From: Macrotrachela quadricornifera
Taxonomy: Eukaryota > Rotifera > Eurotatoria > Philodinida > Philodinidae
Length of the DNA: 64,000 nucleotides
Direction: 5' to 3'
NCBI GenBank assembly: GCA_022393335.1
Contig: JAJEKB010018387.1
Coordinates: forward strand, 1-64,000
The first letter of the stretch is position 1. Each line of letters starts with the position of its first letter. This document shows, in pieces, positions 22,821 to 33,873 of the stretch. The notes under the pieces were generated by a model. The model ran no database searches and was not told where the DNA came from. It worked only from the letters and a program-made list of their open reading frames with translations. A program made the position numbers and the translations under genes.

Positions 22821-22962
22821 TGCATGTTTATACATCCACGCATGAATGATTTAACTACGTTTCTCTCATATGTACAGCAAGCAAATAAATACGACAAATA
22901 AAACTTCTTGTTAATAACATTCGTATTTTATTCAACGACTATTAAACAAGTATCAATACAAT

Positions 22963-23181
22963 ATGCCTCATCCCTTTCTCGATGCAGCATTAGGTGGTTT
23001 TGCTGGATATGAATTCGGACAACATACCGGCTTTGGTAGTCCACTTCTTGACGCAGGATTAGGTGCTTTCGCTGGCTATGAATTCGGAAATAATTTTGGT
23101 GGCTTCGGTGGAGGCTTCGGTGATTCATATGGATATGGTGGATATGGTGGATATGGCGGATACGGCGGTGGATTTTGGTAA
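22963..23181 (+). CDS. Small Gly/Tyr-rich protein with internal duplication
   Basis: A complete 72-codon frame from ATG 22963 to TAA. The N-terminal half holds two copies of a motif, PFLDAALGGFAGYEFG and PLLDAGLGAFAGYEFG. The rest is Gly/Phe-rich, then GYGGYGGYGGYGGGFW. There is no typical cleavable signal peptide, no cysteine and no known domain. Similar Gly-rich short proteins occur in nematodes and rotifers as stress, cuticle or antimicrobial peptides, but nothing here proves a role. Strong codon order, a clear ATG and an AATAAA near 23268 support a real gene. The minus-strand ORF at 22928-23128 is its shadow. A further upstream exon cannot be excluded. Confidence 0.65.
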   Translation: MPHPFLDAALGGFAGYEFGQHTGFGSPLLDAGLGAFAGYEFGNNFGGFGGGFGDSYGYGGYGGYGGYGGGFW

Positions 23182-23269
23182 CATGGGCGTCATCATCAGT
23201 GTTTCTTTTAAGAGAAAATATCTTTACTCATTGTTCTGTAATTTTTTAACATTATTGTATCTATTTTAA

Positions 23270-25891
23270 TAAACGAGCACGATCTAATACAGACAGTTTC
23301 GAACAGCATTACGATAATTATTAATTCAGTAGTGCAAATTGATTGATCAGTCCACTGAACAGATTATAAGCATGTGAATGATGGTCCATTTTTATGAAAC
23401 TCAACAAGACTTTTGAGGGATGCATCAGCCTCGCTAGGCGTACAGAGCTACTTGCTCATCTTTATCAATAGTTCTGAAGCAGTTCCTTGAGAAACTGCCA
23501 AAACAGGCTTCGACGAATTTTGTATATCAATGTGAAAAATGAGAACTTTATTCCATAACCAAACACAAAGAATATAAGCACATCATCATGAAAACACACG
23601 AAAACAAAAGGATATATATCCGCTGCTTTCCAGAGCTTCTCATACATGTATCGCATTCCAACACATCCTCTCCCACTTAAAATCGAAGGCGAACAACGAA
23701 AAATGTGAGAGGAGTGTAGATGAAAACAACAACATGAGAGAGAAAAGGATGTACTATGGCGAATGGCCATGACAGTCAAAGGACAATTTTGTTGCACTTT
23801 ACTGTATTTATTCGATGATTTAGATAAGTTTTGCTACAATTGATAATATGAATCACCTCATCCTTTTGTCCACTAGTATTTATTTATAACAGATGAAGTT
23901 GAAATGCAGTTAATTCTTGTTGATACAAAGATTCATTCTTTTGAATTTTTATTTCACATTGTTCAAGTTTGACGTTTGAATTCTTGTATGATCTTATTTC
24001 GTTTATTTTCACATTGTTTTTCATTATTTTTTACTGTAATACAATCGAATGTTTTTAGTAAATTATGACATAAAATGCGCTGCTAGAACATTGTAAAATC
24101 TTTGAAAATTTTTAATTGTTTTTGATCAAGATCGATAAGTCGATTGATCATTTTATGCTGAGACATTCTGGCAGATATATGTCAGACAAAATTGAGATTC
24201 GGACAAAATTAAACAGAGTATCAATATTTGATTTTTAATATGCTCAATTATAATAAGATGAAAAAAGAAATTTAATTTTCGGCTTTAATTTGATAATAAT
24301 TAATCAACACGATAGTTAATCATAACTGATGAATCACAAGAAAATAATTTTGGATTTTACTATATAAAAAAATATTGAATAATAACTATCGAGTATGAAG
24401 TCAATCAGTATATTTAGTAAATATTGATGAGATAAAAGAATGGTAGAGTTCGTTAATATTTTCTATTCGAATCTGATAGAATTTAGGAGATTGTAGAGTA
24501 CGTCAGTGTACTTGATGAAATTTAATTTAGTACGAGAACCTAAAGTTTTTGTCCCAATCAAAAAAAGAACGAAGAACTTTTAAGATTATAATTGTGTTTA
24601 TTCAAAATCATAGACTCATAGCTTCAATCGCTTGATCAAAAAAACACCTATCTTTACTTACGTCGACAGAAAATAACTACCCGATCAAAAAAGAAGAATG
24701 AAGGATTGACCGATTAAGCTCATGTAACGATAGAGGTTAGGTACAAATGAATGCAGTATTTCGCTGTACCAAATTAAAGGATACATAACACTATAAGAGG
24801 AAAGCTATTACATAGGCTATCGATAGGTCCTCAAGAACTATTATATGAGAGTACCCACAGATCCTCAAAGACTATTGCAAGAATCATAAGCCTATAAGAA
24901 AGTAGGGGATAAAAGGCTAAGACTGTAGAGACATGAGGAATAAAACTAATAGAGTATAAGGAGATAAGGCTGCATAGAATATAAGAAATAAGAAAATAAC
25001 TGAATGAGACTATGAGGAGTAGCACCACAATAATATAAGGCTACAAGGGTGTAAGAGTACGAGTAAATAAGGATATACGATTTTTCTCTATATATAGAAT
25101 GCGAACTGTCTGATTGTCTATGACCCAATCATGGCTAAAAGGCAGATGTGAAACTTTACAAGAAAAAAGCATTTGCCTCCTAGCCCTACCTTTGCCTTAA
25201 AGAGTATATAATATGAATGTTAATTTTGATTGTTCTTGATATTAGTAGAGGATTCATCAAAATTTCTACGACAAATTGGCAATTATTCCACCAACTTCCA
25301 TTTACTCTTCAAACATCGACAGAAACTTTGGCATCACCTTTTTATTGACATAGAAAAATAAAAATAACTGTCGTTTGAACGAAAACTAATAAAAATGTCT
25401 TTACTTCCATACTCGTTATGAGACAATTAAGTAAGATTCGATTTTTTTATTCTATAGTATTTGTTACAGTTGATTTTCCTTTTGAAACTATTCTAAACAT
25501 TACAAACAATTCTGCAGAAAAATCTTGCTATCATTCGTTCTGAATATGTTCATCTTTGAAAAATATAAATATTTCTAATTAGTATCTGTAGATTGAAGTT
25601 CAATTGGTTAATCAACTCTTGTAGTTTTAAACTAACTTTTCCAGTGTATCAGAAAACATTGATTGCTCAAAAACACGAAACACATGTTCGTCAAAATCGA
25701 GATCGATCGAAAGTAACTTTATTTATCTCAAGATCCTACCGAAAATTCAATATATTATTTCTAATTGAAACACTTAAGTTTAGATAAAATAATATTGTTC
25801 ATGTTCAAATCAGGCACATCTCACGAATAGTAGGATTTTTTTTGCATCTGAAACAAATAAAATAAAATAAAAATAAAAGAAATAATTCGAT
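23270..25891. other. Intergenic; no recognised gene
   Basis: No exon with recognisable homology. Around 24780-25080 the plus strand is purine-rich with recurring ataaggct, ataagga and agagtat words, which reads as degenerate simple repeat. The minus ORF at 23465-23797 has no family signature. Confidence 0.4.
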
Positions 25892-26790
25892 CTACCCTTC
25901 GATAAATTGCTCCTTGCTTATTTTTGCATCGTCATTTAGGCCAAATAAGGCAAATACTTCCGATGCCATCTCTTTCGCATTTTTGGTGGGTGTTGCCTTT
26001 TTTCCCAATGACAATAGATAGTTCTAAAATAACCAATAATGATTATTGATACATTCATTGAATTCTACTTGAAAGAAACACTCAAATTAACTTACAATAC
26101 TTTCAAAGGAATCTGTTATTTCTTGATGATTCAAATATCCATCGCCGGATATATCAAACCTATTCGATAAGAGAGAAATATTTGATTACCATCAAACTAT
26201 AGTACTCAATCAAACTAACAAACGAAAAAACTCATCGACATGTGCCTCTACAGTATTTGGTCTGATGAAAGCCATTGCCGTAGTAAATTCTTTGAAGTCA
26301 ATTGTTCCATCTTTATTTTTATCGAATGCAGCAAATGCATTTCTAAATATATATAAAGAAATATTCAAATTATCGAACAACCATCTGAACATACTCGCAA
26401 GCCACTTCATCTTTAATATCAAAATCAAACTTATATAAGTTGTAGAGGTGAAGAAACCGTTTTTTGTCCATTCTGCCTGATGGGCAATCCTCCAAGAATA
26501 CCTATGGTATATTCGAGCAAAAATGGAAGATAATATTTTAAATCACCCATTATCTATCATTACTTTGTAATTTTTCTTAACATCTACAAAAAAACAAACA
26601 ATGTTCTATGAATATAAAATAAATTCGTTTACTGCTTACCATCGCCACTTAAATTGGAAATCTTTTGTAATTCAGCAATTTCTAGAATCACAACAAATGA
26701 GCCCATTATGAAAAATATTTTATCGATCAACAAACCTTCGTCAGTCAGCGATTTTGTATTGGCATTTTTAGCAACAAATCGATTGCCCAT
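25892..26790 (-). CDS. EF-hand calcium sensor of the recoverin/neuronal calcium sensor type
   Basis: Seven exons were reassembled on the minus strand: 26790-26736, 26681-26640, 26583-26564, 26501-26395, 26342-26220, 26159-26096, 26023-25892. All introns are GT-AG with matching phases, giving 180 residues, close to the roughly 190 usual for the family. It starts MGNRFVAK, a good N-myristoylation site. The first EF loop is degenerate with the family's Cys-Pro signature (LEDCPSGRMDKKRF). The second (DKNKDGTIDFKE) and third (DISGDGYLNHQE) look calcium-competent. The fourth (LNDDAKISKEQF) is probably inactive. The product would be a cytosolic or membrane-tethered calcium switch. The third exon is only 20 nt. 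It is divergent from textbook members; the alternative is another calcineurin B-like EF-hand family. Confidence 0.88.
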
Positions 26791-28152
26791 GATGAATAGA
26801 AATGAAAATCGATAGAAAGAAAAAACGTATCTATATACAAACACAAACAAAAATTGATGAAGAATGAAACAGTAGATTTAAAAAGTTGTCTAAATAACCA
26901 TTAGAGAATGAAAGAACAGTGTAACAATTTTTAAAATGTCTTCATTTGATTGACTTAAATTATTTTTTTTTTATTCTATTTTCTTTGAAAGAAAAAAATC
27001 GATATTTTGTGATGGAGCGAACGACGATCAGTATTCGGTAACTACACATCTAGAGAAGTAGAACAACATTAATTTCTTCTGAGATTTGTGATATAAACAG
27101 AATGTTTTACCAAAAGCGAGAGAGAAAAAAACATGATTCAATCATTTACGAATGATTTGCTTAACTGCCATCTGTTCAATTTATTTTCTTTCGGCATGAT
27201 ATTGTAATTATATATATATATGCATTCTTTCACTTTGACTTGTAACAATGAAGAAATATAAATAGAAAAAAATACTTAGCAAATACGTTCGTTTAGGTCA
27301 CGATGGCCGGAACGTATTGGATTAAAGGAATTATTGAATATTTTCTCTGATGAAATATCAATTTATGAGATACTTAGATATGGATAAGGGCATTTTTACA
27401 GTCATCAATCTTCATATATCACATAAACGAAAAGAAAATCAATATAGGAGAGGTCTCATGTATGAATTTACCTAGATTGAGTCACCTCTTTGTAATACTT
27501 GAAGAAAATTCTGTAGTTGTATTGAGAACAATATTTTTTAGAATGAAGAAGAAAACAAAAATAATAGAATGGAGAAGAAAAAAACACAAAGAAAGATCAG
27601 TATATATCGATAGATCAAAGAAAAAATATGGATGTAAGATAGGTGTTAGCGTCATAGAACGGCATCTGTTGACACTATCACAGTTCGAAAGCAATCGATC
27701 AATTTAGTATCGTTTTCTTATGAAAGATATTCTATGCAAAAGAAAATTTGTATTACTTTTATTATTGTGATGATATTTCAGTTTGAATGGTATAGATCAT
27801 TTTAATACTATAAGATAGTCATCGCTTGTTTAATGTGTTCCGTTTCTTACAGATCGATGATGATCTTAAATGGAAATAGCAGAATAATGACTAGATCTTT
27901 TGTTCTTGTTTATAGATTTATAAGATTTATCTATTCATTATCTAAGAAACATTTATCATAAACCATATTTATAGTAATCTTCCTTAATCGGATACAACTG
28001 TTCAAAAAATCTTCATATGATTTTCTTAGAAACTTTTCATCTAATCTTAGCTTTGTATAGTGATGTTAATTGTCATATTTTAGTTAGAAGAGATTGAATA
28101 AAGTGCAACAGGTGTATTTTTCCTTTTAGATCTTGACAAATTATCTTTTAGA
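26791..28152. other. Intergenic; no recognised gene
   Basis: Upstream of the EF-hand gene. The overlapping ORFs at 27462-27707 (+) and 27482-27694 (-) are in AT-rich sequence with Lys/Arg or Phe/Ser bias and no domain. Confidence 0.4.
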
Positions 28153-28239
28153 ATGTATAGATATCTGGCTAAGGTGAGCAATGATACCCTATTGTATATT
28201 ATTTTTGATTTTATGTCTTTATTTCTGATTTTAACTAGA

Positions 28240-28572
28240 ATGAGCATAATTCGTTTTGAAAATCTTCAAAATGAACTTAACTATGAAATATTCGAATTTC
28301 TTGATGGTTGTCATATATATGAAGCGTTCTTATGGTTAAATGCTCATTTTAATCTTCTTCTTATGTATTTACACGTTTCCTTCGCACTGAATCTTTCATT
28401 TATATCAAAATCGGTCTTTAAACACCGTCGCAAATATGTCGTCTCCCTTCATTTATCAAATTCGATTTTACTTGATCTTTTTTTTACATTATTCTCCATT
28501 GGTTCATCGTTCGTAGGACTAGAATCGCTTTTTCTCAATGGAGCCAAATCAGATAGACTAGTGGCACAATAG
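28240..28572 (+). pseudogene. F-box-like protein fragment, truncated
   Basis: From ATG 28240 the frame reads MSIIRFENLQNELNYEIFEF, then LDGCHIYEAFLWLN. This is the F-box pattern (F..L.NE....IF..L) that recruits substrates to SCF ubiquitin ligases, in the form I associate with rotifer F-box families. It continues through a second conserved-looking block (HRRKYVVSLHLSNSILLDLFF). It stops at TAG 28570-28572, well short of the several-hundred-residue length usual when a leucine-rich region follows. The frame is open upstream to 28153 but that part is not F-box-like. Probably a decayed copy; a very short functional protein is possible. Confidence 0.6.
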
Positions 28573-28744
28573 GTGAGGGGTAAAGGTGAGAGGTCAGCAT
28601 AAGAGAGTGACTGGATGAGACGAAAAACCTTGTCGTCGATAACCTCATACTAAATTAATATAATTCGATACAGAACTGTATGCTGAATCTAATTCAACCA
28701 TTTTTAGACTCAGCTCAAGTACAGGAGCGAATTCGGGCAGTAAA

Positions 28745-28776
28745 ATCTCGAATCTGATGTTAACTTTACCTACACA
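28745..28776. repeat. Solo end of a MITE family
   Basis: ctcgaatctgatgttaactt here matches the reverse complement of the terminus of the element at 33533-33873 (gaagttaacggcagattcga). Only one end is visible. Confidence 0.5.
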
Positions 28777-28869
28777 ATAATGCATAATTTTTGTTGGTAT
28801 TTTGATATATGGTTAATAAAACATTAACTTTCTCATTTCTAAGTACATGATCAAGAATTTTATCTATTT

Positions 28870-29400
28870 ATTCCCTCAACTGTAGGGAGGGTCATATGAA
28901 AAAAAAGGTTTGTATGTATGTGGGTGTCACGGTCAAAAGAACATCGAGGTCTAAAAGGTTAATAGGCACTTATCTTCCACATGCACTTCCTGTAAAGTTT
29001 GACCGAAGGTTTTCGAGATCGAGGAATCGAATGGCATTGTTAGTTTTTGAAATTTTTTCTTTCGGCCAAAGTGAGGCTATATGAAAAATACTGATAGGAT
29101 TTCATGTGTATCTTTGTTTGTGCCAGGTCAAAGCGCGCAAATAAAATAAGCGTAAGATTACAAAACCAATTTTCGCAACCTGGAAAATGATCCATTTAAA
29201 GTTTTTCGATGTCACACCTTGAACCAAACACATTTTTTGGCTTCATGTTTTATAGAATCAGATGTTTTCGAGCTCGCTTTCTTCACCAATTAGAGTTTTT
29301 CACGTCAGAACTCAATTTCATTAAGGGTTTTTGGTGTTCCGTTTTCAAGCAGTAAAAGTGTTGAAGCTGAAAAATCCATTCAATCACAGATTTTTAATGC
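28870..29400. repeat. Dispersed repeat, best-preserved copy
   Basis: Starts with ttccctcaactgtagggagg and tcatatgaaa. It includes cgaggaatcgaatggcattg and continues through ttttcgagctcgctttcttc and caccaattag. Blocks recur at 35030-35240 (reverse orientation), at 47450-47720, and as shorter pieces near 36375 and 38755. Non-coding; the family is not identified. Confidence 0.7.
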
Positions 29401-29413
29401 TAGGTTTGAGGGC

Positions 29414-29683
29414 GTATCGGGACTTATTTTTTTGGGATTTATTTCTTCTGCGGGATTTATTGGGATTTATTGAGACTATATACCTGTATTAGTATTTCAG
29501 TGCACCCTCACTCTTGCCCCCCCCCCATCCCCCGCACTCGCCCTCACCCACACTTAGTTTCTGCCCTCACCCTCACTTAGTTTTCACCCTCGTCCTCAAT
29601 AAGAGTTATGTGGAATTTATTTTAAGATGTATGGGAATTTATTAAAAAATCCGAATAAATCCCAAAAAAATATATCCCGATAC
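29414..29683. mobile_element. 270-bp MITE with C-rich interior
   Basis: Left end gtatcgggacttattttttt and gggatttatt; right end aataaatccc and aaaaaaatatatcccgatac. The ends are reverse complements over about 30 bp with two or three changes. The interior holds ccctcaccctcac-type repeats and a run of ten C. It sits within or at the edge of the dispersed repeat that ends near 29400. No certain target duplication. Confidence 0.7.
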
Positions 29684-30346
29684 CTGCTGAAATCTACAGA
29701 TTCTTACGAATTGGAAACTAATTTGGTTTAATCGTAACATAGTTAGAAGGTTAGTTTGAGAAGAAGATAGGATGAGAGTATTCACTAGTCGTAAGTGACG
29801 CCTTGTAGAGACTCTGACAAGCAATTCATCATTCATTTACAAGGTTAATATGATCTCTTCTTGCGTACAACTTTCAACGAAGTCTAGGATGCTTTTAGAA
29901 AGATGTATGTCAACTGTAGCCCAAGCGACGAATGTTAGCACTTTATTAAAGGTCCATCAAAATCAAAATTGTTATTTATGATGGAGAAAGTGCGAATGCT
30001 TAGTATTTTTCAAATTTGAAAGTGATAGTCTTGCTTTTGGAAATCATAAAATGTGAAAAGTTTGTTCAGATTGAGGTGACTATAGCATCACACTTATTGA
30101 TAAATTATTTGACAATGATTTTCAAAATAAATAGAATGAGTTCAGTCGAGGGTTAAGCGGGTCACCGTTGACAAGCGTTACTTGTTTATTAATAGCTAAT
30201 AAGACTATAATCAAATGAAACATAATGAGATCTTTTCAAAGTTTCTCAATGGAGGAAAAAAACTGGTATAATTTAAATGAAGAATTATTAATTGTGATAA
30301 TCAGTTACAAAAGAAAAAAAGTTCAAGTAATTTTTTTTTCTGTGAA
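29684..30346. other. Intergenic; no recognised gene
   Basis: Downstream of the minus-strand amidase. Nothing recognisable. Confidence 0.4.
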
Positions 30347-31972
30347 TTAATCTCTGCCCATTGCTTGTTCAATAATTTCGAGACATTTCATAACTTTTTC
30401 ATCTTCATATCGTCGGGAGATAACTTGTAATCCAATAGGTGAATTAGCATATAATTCTGGTGATTTATAAAGTTGATAATTTTCCTGATCATGTATATTT
30501 CTTGGTTGATAATTTATTTCTACTTGATCTTGAATAAGATCTACAGTTGTAACAGGAAAAATCACAGATGGATAATCTAAAAGATTCCATATGGATGTAT
30601 AACCCCACCATTTAGCTGTACCATGTTGAGGAGCTGCTGATGGAGCTGCAGGTGCAAGAATACAATCAATAGAGCAGTTGAATAAATTTTCTCTTTCATT
30701 CCATGTATTTGCATATAAAATACGATATATTTCTCTGTCTATAATTAATTTATTCTTATCCATCTCGTTTCGTTTCTTTACTTGTGGTTGATTTAGTAGC
30801 CAATCAGTTAATGGTAATGCTTGTTCATTACCTTCTTTCAATAACATTCGTTCTTCTTCAGCTCCATTAGAATAATAAAGTGCACTTATTATATCCCAAC
30901 CTCTTTGATGATCGATTGGTTCCCAATCAATAATACGAATTCCTGATTTTTTCAATTGTTCTACTGTTTCTTGAAGAGCTCGAGTAACAGGTGGATGAGG
31001 ATGTACAACACCATCATTCCACATGACAGCAATGGTTAGATCTTTTGAATTTAAATTAATTGATCTCCAAGGAATGGGTACAATAGATGGTTCTTTTAAC
31101 CATGGTTTTGTATCAAGTATTGTTTTCATAAATAGATTTATATCTTCTCTTCCTCGAGTTAGTGGACCAAATACACCAATGATACTTTCACTTCCCATTT
31201 GAGCTACCATTAAACCTTGTATTGGAATTCGAAACGTTGTTGGTTTTAATCCATAAACACCATTATTATTAGCTGGAGAACGAATACTTCCACCAATATC
31301 AGTTCCTACACCCATTACACTACCTTTAAGACCAAAAAGTGCGCCTTCTCCGCCGCTACTACCCCCAGAAGTTAAAGTTCTATTAAATGGATTGACAGTT
31401 GTACCATATACAGGACTGCTACATTCTAACCACATAAGGCTTTGTGGTTGGGTAGTACGAATATAAAAAATAGCACCAGCTTCATAAAGAATCTTCGCAA
31501 TAAGAGCATCATCTTCACTAATATTATCAATCCATTTCATCCATCCTGCACTGTTTCGTCGTCCTTTCAAAGCTACCATATCCTTTAGAGAAATCGGTAA
31601 ACCATGAAGTGGTCCTATAGGTCCACCTCGTTTTTGAAATTCTTCATCCAAATATTTTGCTCTATCTAATGCTTCTTGTGCAAGAAATTCCGTGGCACAA
31701 TTTGTCAATTGATGTGCAATGCCAGCTCGTTTAAGAAATGCTTTAATGACTTGTTCAGCTGTTAATTGACCTTGAGCAATTCGATGAACAAGTTGACATG
31801 CCGTATAATTTTCAGTTATAGATATTTCATCATCAGTTAATAGACCACATTGACGTGGAATATCAGTTACATTAAGTACAGATGCATCAGGAAGAAAATC
31901 TTTGAGTAAACTGTCCTTTGGAATTGATGCATCTCGTTCTTCAATGACTGTTTTTATAGAAGAATTGAACAT
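30347..31972 (-). CDS. Amidase-signature hydrolase, resembling fungal acetamidases
   Basis: An intronless 541-codon frame from ATG 31972 to TAA. It carries the full amidase signature. Lys is at about residue 130 (HGLPISLKDMV), the Gly/Ser stretch at about 201-209 (TSGGSSGGE), and the nucleophile Ser at about 229 (GTDIGGSIRSPANN). Together these form the Lys-Ser-Ser triad that hydrolyses amide bonds. The N-terminal block (IPRQCGLLTDDEISIT, then AFLKRAGIAHQLTNC) is the arrangement I know from fungal general amidases and acetamidases rather than animal FAAH. There is no signal peptide or N-terminal membrane helix, so it is probably cytosolic. Its length equals that of the fungal enzymes. With the lack of introns this suggests horizontal acquisition, which needs a phylogeny. 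No catalytic residue is missing. Confidence 0.9.
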   Translation of the reverse strand: MFNSSIKTVIEERDASIPKDSLLKDFLPDASVLNVTDIPRQCGLLTDDEISITENYTACQLVHRIAQGQLTAEQVIKAFLKRAGIAHQLTNCATEFLAQEALDRAKYLDEEFQKRGGPIGPLHGLPISLKDMVALKGRRNSAGWMKWIDNISEDDALIAKILYEAGAIFYIRTTQPQSLMWLECSSPVYGTTVNPFNRTLTSGGSSGGEGALFGLKGSVMGVGTDIGGSIRSPANNNGVYGLKPTTFRIPIQGLMVAQMGSESIIGVFGPLTRGREDINLFMKTILDTKPWLKEPSIVPIPWRSINLNSKDLTIAVMWNDGVVHPHPPVTRALQETVEQLKKSGIRIIDWEPIDHQRGWDIISALYYSNGAEEERMLLKEGNEQALPLTDWLLNQPQVKKRNEMDKNKLIIDREIYRILYANTWNERENLFNCSIDCILAPAAPSAAPQHGTAKWWGYTSIWNLLDYPSVIFPVTTVDLIQDQVEINYQPRNIHDQENYQLYKSPELYANSPIGLQVISRRYEDEKVMKCLEIIEQAMGRD

Positions 31973-33042
31973 ATGAATACAATTGAAAACAACTTCGACT
32001 AAAAAAGATTAATAGATCAGAAATAATTTTCAACAACATTAGTATGAATTTTATATTATAATAAATATAAATTATGAGATTAAACAAAATCTTTTATTAA
32101 TCGATTTTATTTTTAGTTTTTACTTGTTTTATCATTTTTTTCAAATTTAAAAAAAATAAAGTAATTCTATTCTGTCATATATAAAGAGTTTTGAATTTGA
32201 TAATATCTTCTATTCTTATCAGAACTTAAACAGATCTCAATATTAGATTGAGCAAAAAGTTCGTGATCCCTTTGTTAGCGAAAACGATTAACAAAATGAC
32301 CGTAAACTTCTTGCTCTATCTAGCAAAAAGAGAAACAATCAACATTACCAAAAAGGTTGTTTTTATTAGGAACGTCGACCATACTCTTCTTTCGATTTAC
32401 TCAGTATCAAAAGGAAAAGAGTACTGGTATGATAACAACGTCTTTGATCTCAATTTTGGATGACACACCATAGGATATACATCTTCATTGTTAGTAGTTT
32501 TTTTTTAATACTTAACCAATGGATATGTATAATTAATTCCTAAGAGAAGACTTTTCACCAGAGAATACAAATAAAATATAGTCAGTGAATGAGTTGATAA
32601 ATATAACCACTATTGTATGATATTACTTCTACATCACATAATACTCACCGATGGATTGTATGAATGGGAGTAACGAATGTTATTACGAGAGACTTATGTA
32701 TGGATAAAGCGTATATGTATTCTCTTAACGTTTTCTTTTCTTTTGTTCTGTACATTTCTCTCTCTTATTTTCGTGTTTTTCGACATAATATTGTGTTTCA
32801 TATCATACGAACACAACCGAATCATGGGTAGTGAAGCGAATATTCACACATGAAGGAGAGTGGTAACGCTCCTTCTTCACTTCGTTATTGTGATCATAAC
32901 AAAATAAATGCTGTAGCAATCGTAATGATAAGCTTTCATTAGGAATATATCAGTAAAACTCGAGCTGAATTTTGTTTAAACGTTGAAATAAATATACCTA
33001 ATACATAATTTGTATACACAAGCAAGCAAAAGATATTTTAAA
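31973..33042. other. Intergenic; no recognised gene
   Basis: Upstream of the amidase. A mariner-like word (attgagcaaaaagttcgtga) begins near 32247, but no second end was found. Otherwise AT-rich and unremarkable. Confidence 0.4.
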
Positions 33043-33466
33043 GAAATAGTAGAATTTTGTAATTTTGATATAAAATTTGAATTTTTATTCATTTTTTATT
33101 ATAACGGAAATTTTCGATCTTATAAAATCATTATCAACCATATCACTACTAATTCTCCTAGGTGTTACAAAACACAAAACAAAATACAAAAAAATGAACT
33201 AGACAACATAAACAATTTTATGATTGTAACAACATTAATTTTAGCATCATGACAATTTACATCATTAACTGGTGCTGGTCAAATCCGCTAACATGTACCT
33301 ATAATGAATTACTCAAGATGTGGTGTACTACTTCTGTATAATAATATTTGATAAAATCAATGAATTTTGAGATTTTATAATGGTATAAGATCGAAAATTC
33401 CCGTTATAATAAAAAAGAATAAAAATTCAAATTCTACATCAAAACTACAAAATTCTACTATATCTT
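33043..33466. repeat. Inverted repeat, arms about 90 bp
   Basis: About 33043-33125 and 33383-33466 are reverse complements around 33254 (ataacggaaattttcgatct versus agatcgaaaattcccgttat, and attcaaattctac near the end). The small ORF 33010-33252 is arm sequence. Probably a decayed MITE. Confidence 0.7.
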
Positions 33467-33532
33467 CAAAATTTTTTATAAAATCTCAAGGTTGATCAAT
33501 TTTATCAAGCAAAAGATATACCGAATATCCAC

Positions 33533-33873
33533 GTAAGTGAAGTTAACGGCAGATTCGAGTTTCTCCAGCTATCGAAGATCTGAGTATAATATTGGATTGA
33601 ACTCATTCAGTTGCACAAGACACGACTATTTGCAGGATTAACACAGTGTAGGAAATGAATATACACAGCTTTTACTCGAATATTTTGCCACAATTTCATT
33701 GAAAAAACGCAGTATTTTAAGATTTTCTCGGCCATATGTTTGGTTTTGTAAAATCTGATTTCACCATTGGATAGAGCTCGTCGAGTTGTACAAGACACAC
33801 TGATGAACTGCTTTAACACCGATTAATATGCGAAGGTTAGCTAGAAAAACTCGAATCTGCCGCTAATTTCACC
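33533..33873. mobile_element. MITE of about 340 bp with 35-bp inverted ends
   Basis: Left end agtgaagttaacggcagatt and cgagtttctccagct; the right end contains agctagaaaaactcgaatct and gccgctaatttcac, its reverse complement. Inside, ttgcacaagacacgac and ttgtacaagacacac form a further repeated pair. A related solo end is at 28745. Confidence 0.75.

Noticed and set aside
32247..32463. Mariner-like terminal sequence and a 71-codon ORF
   Set aside because: Only one possible end is visible (attgagcaaaaagttcgtga); no matching end, TA duplication or transposase motif was found.
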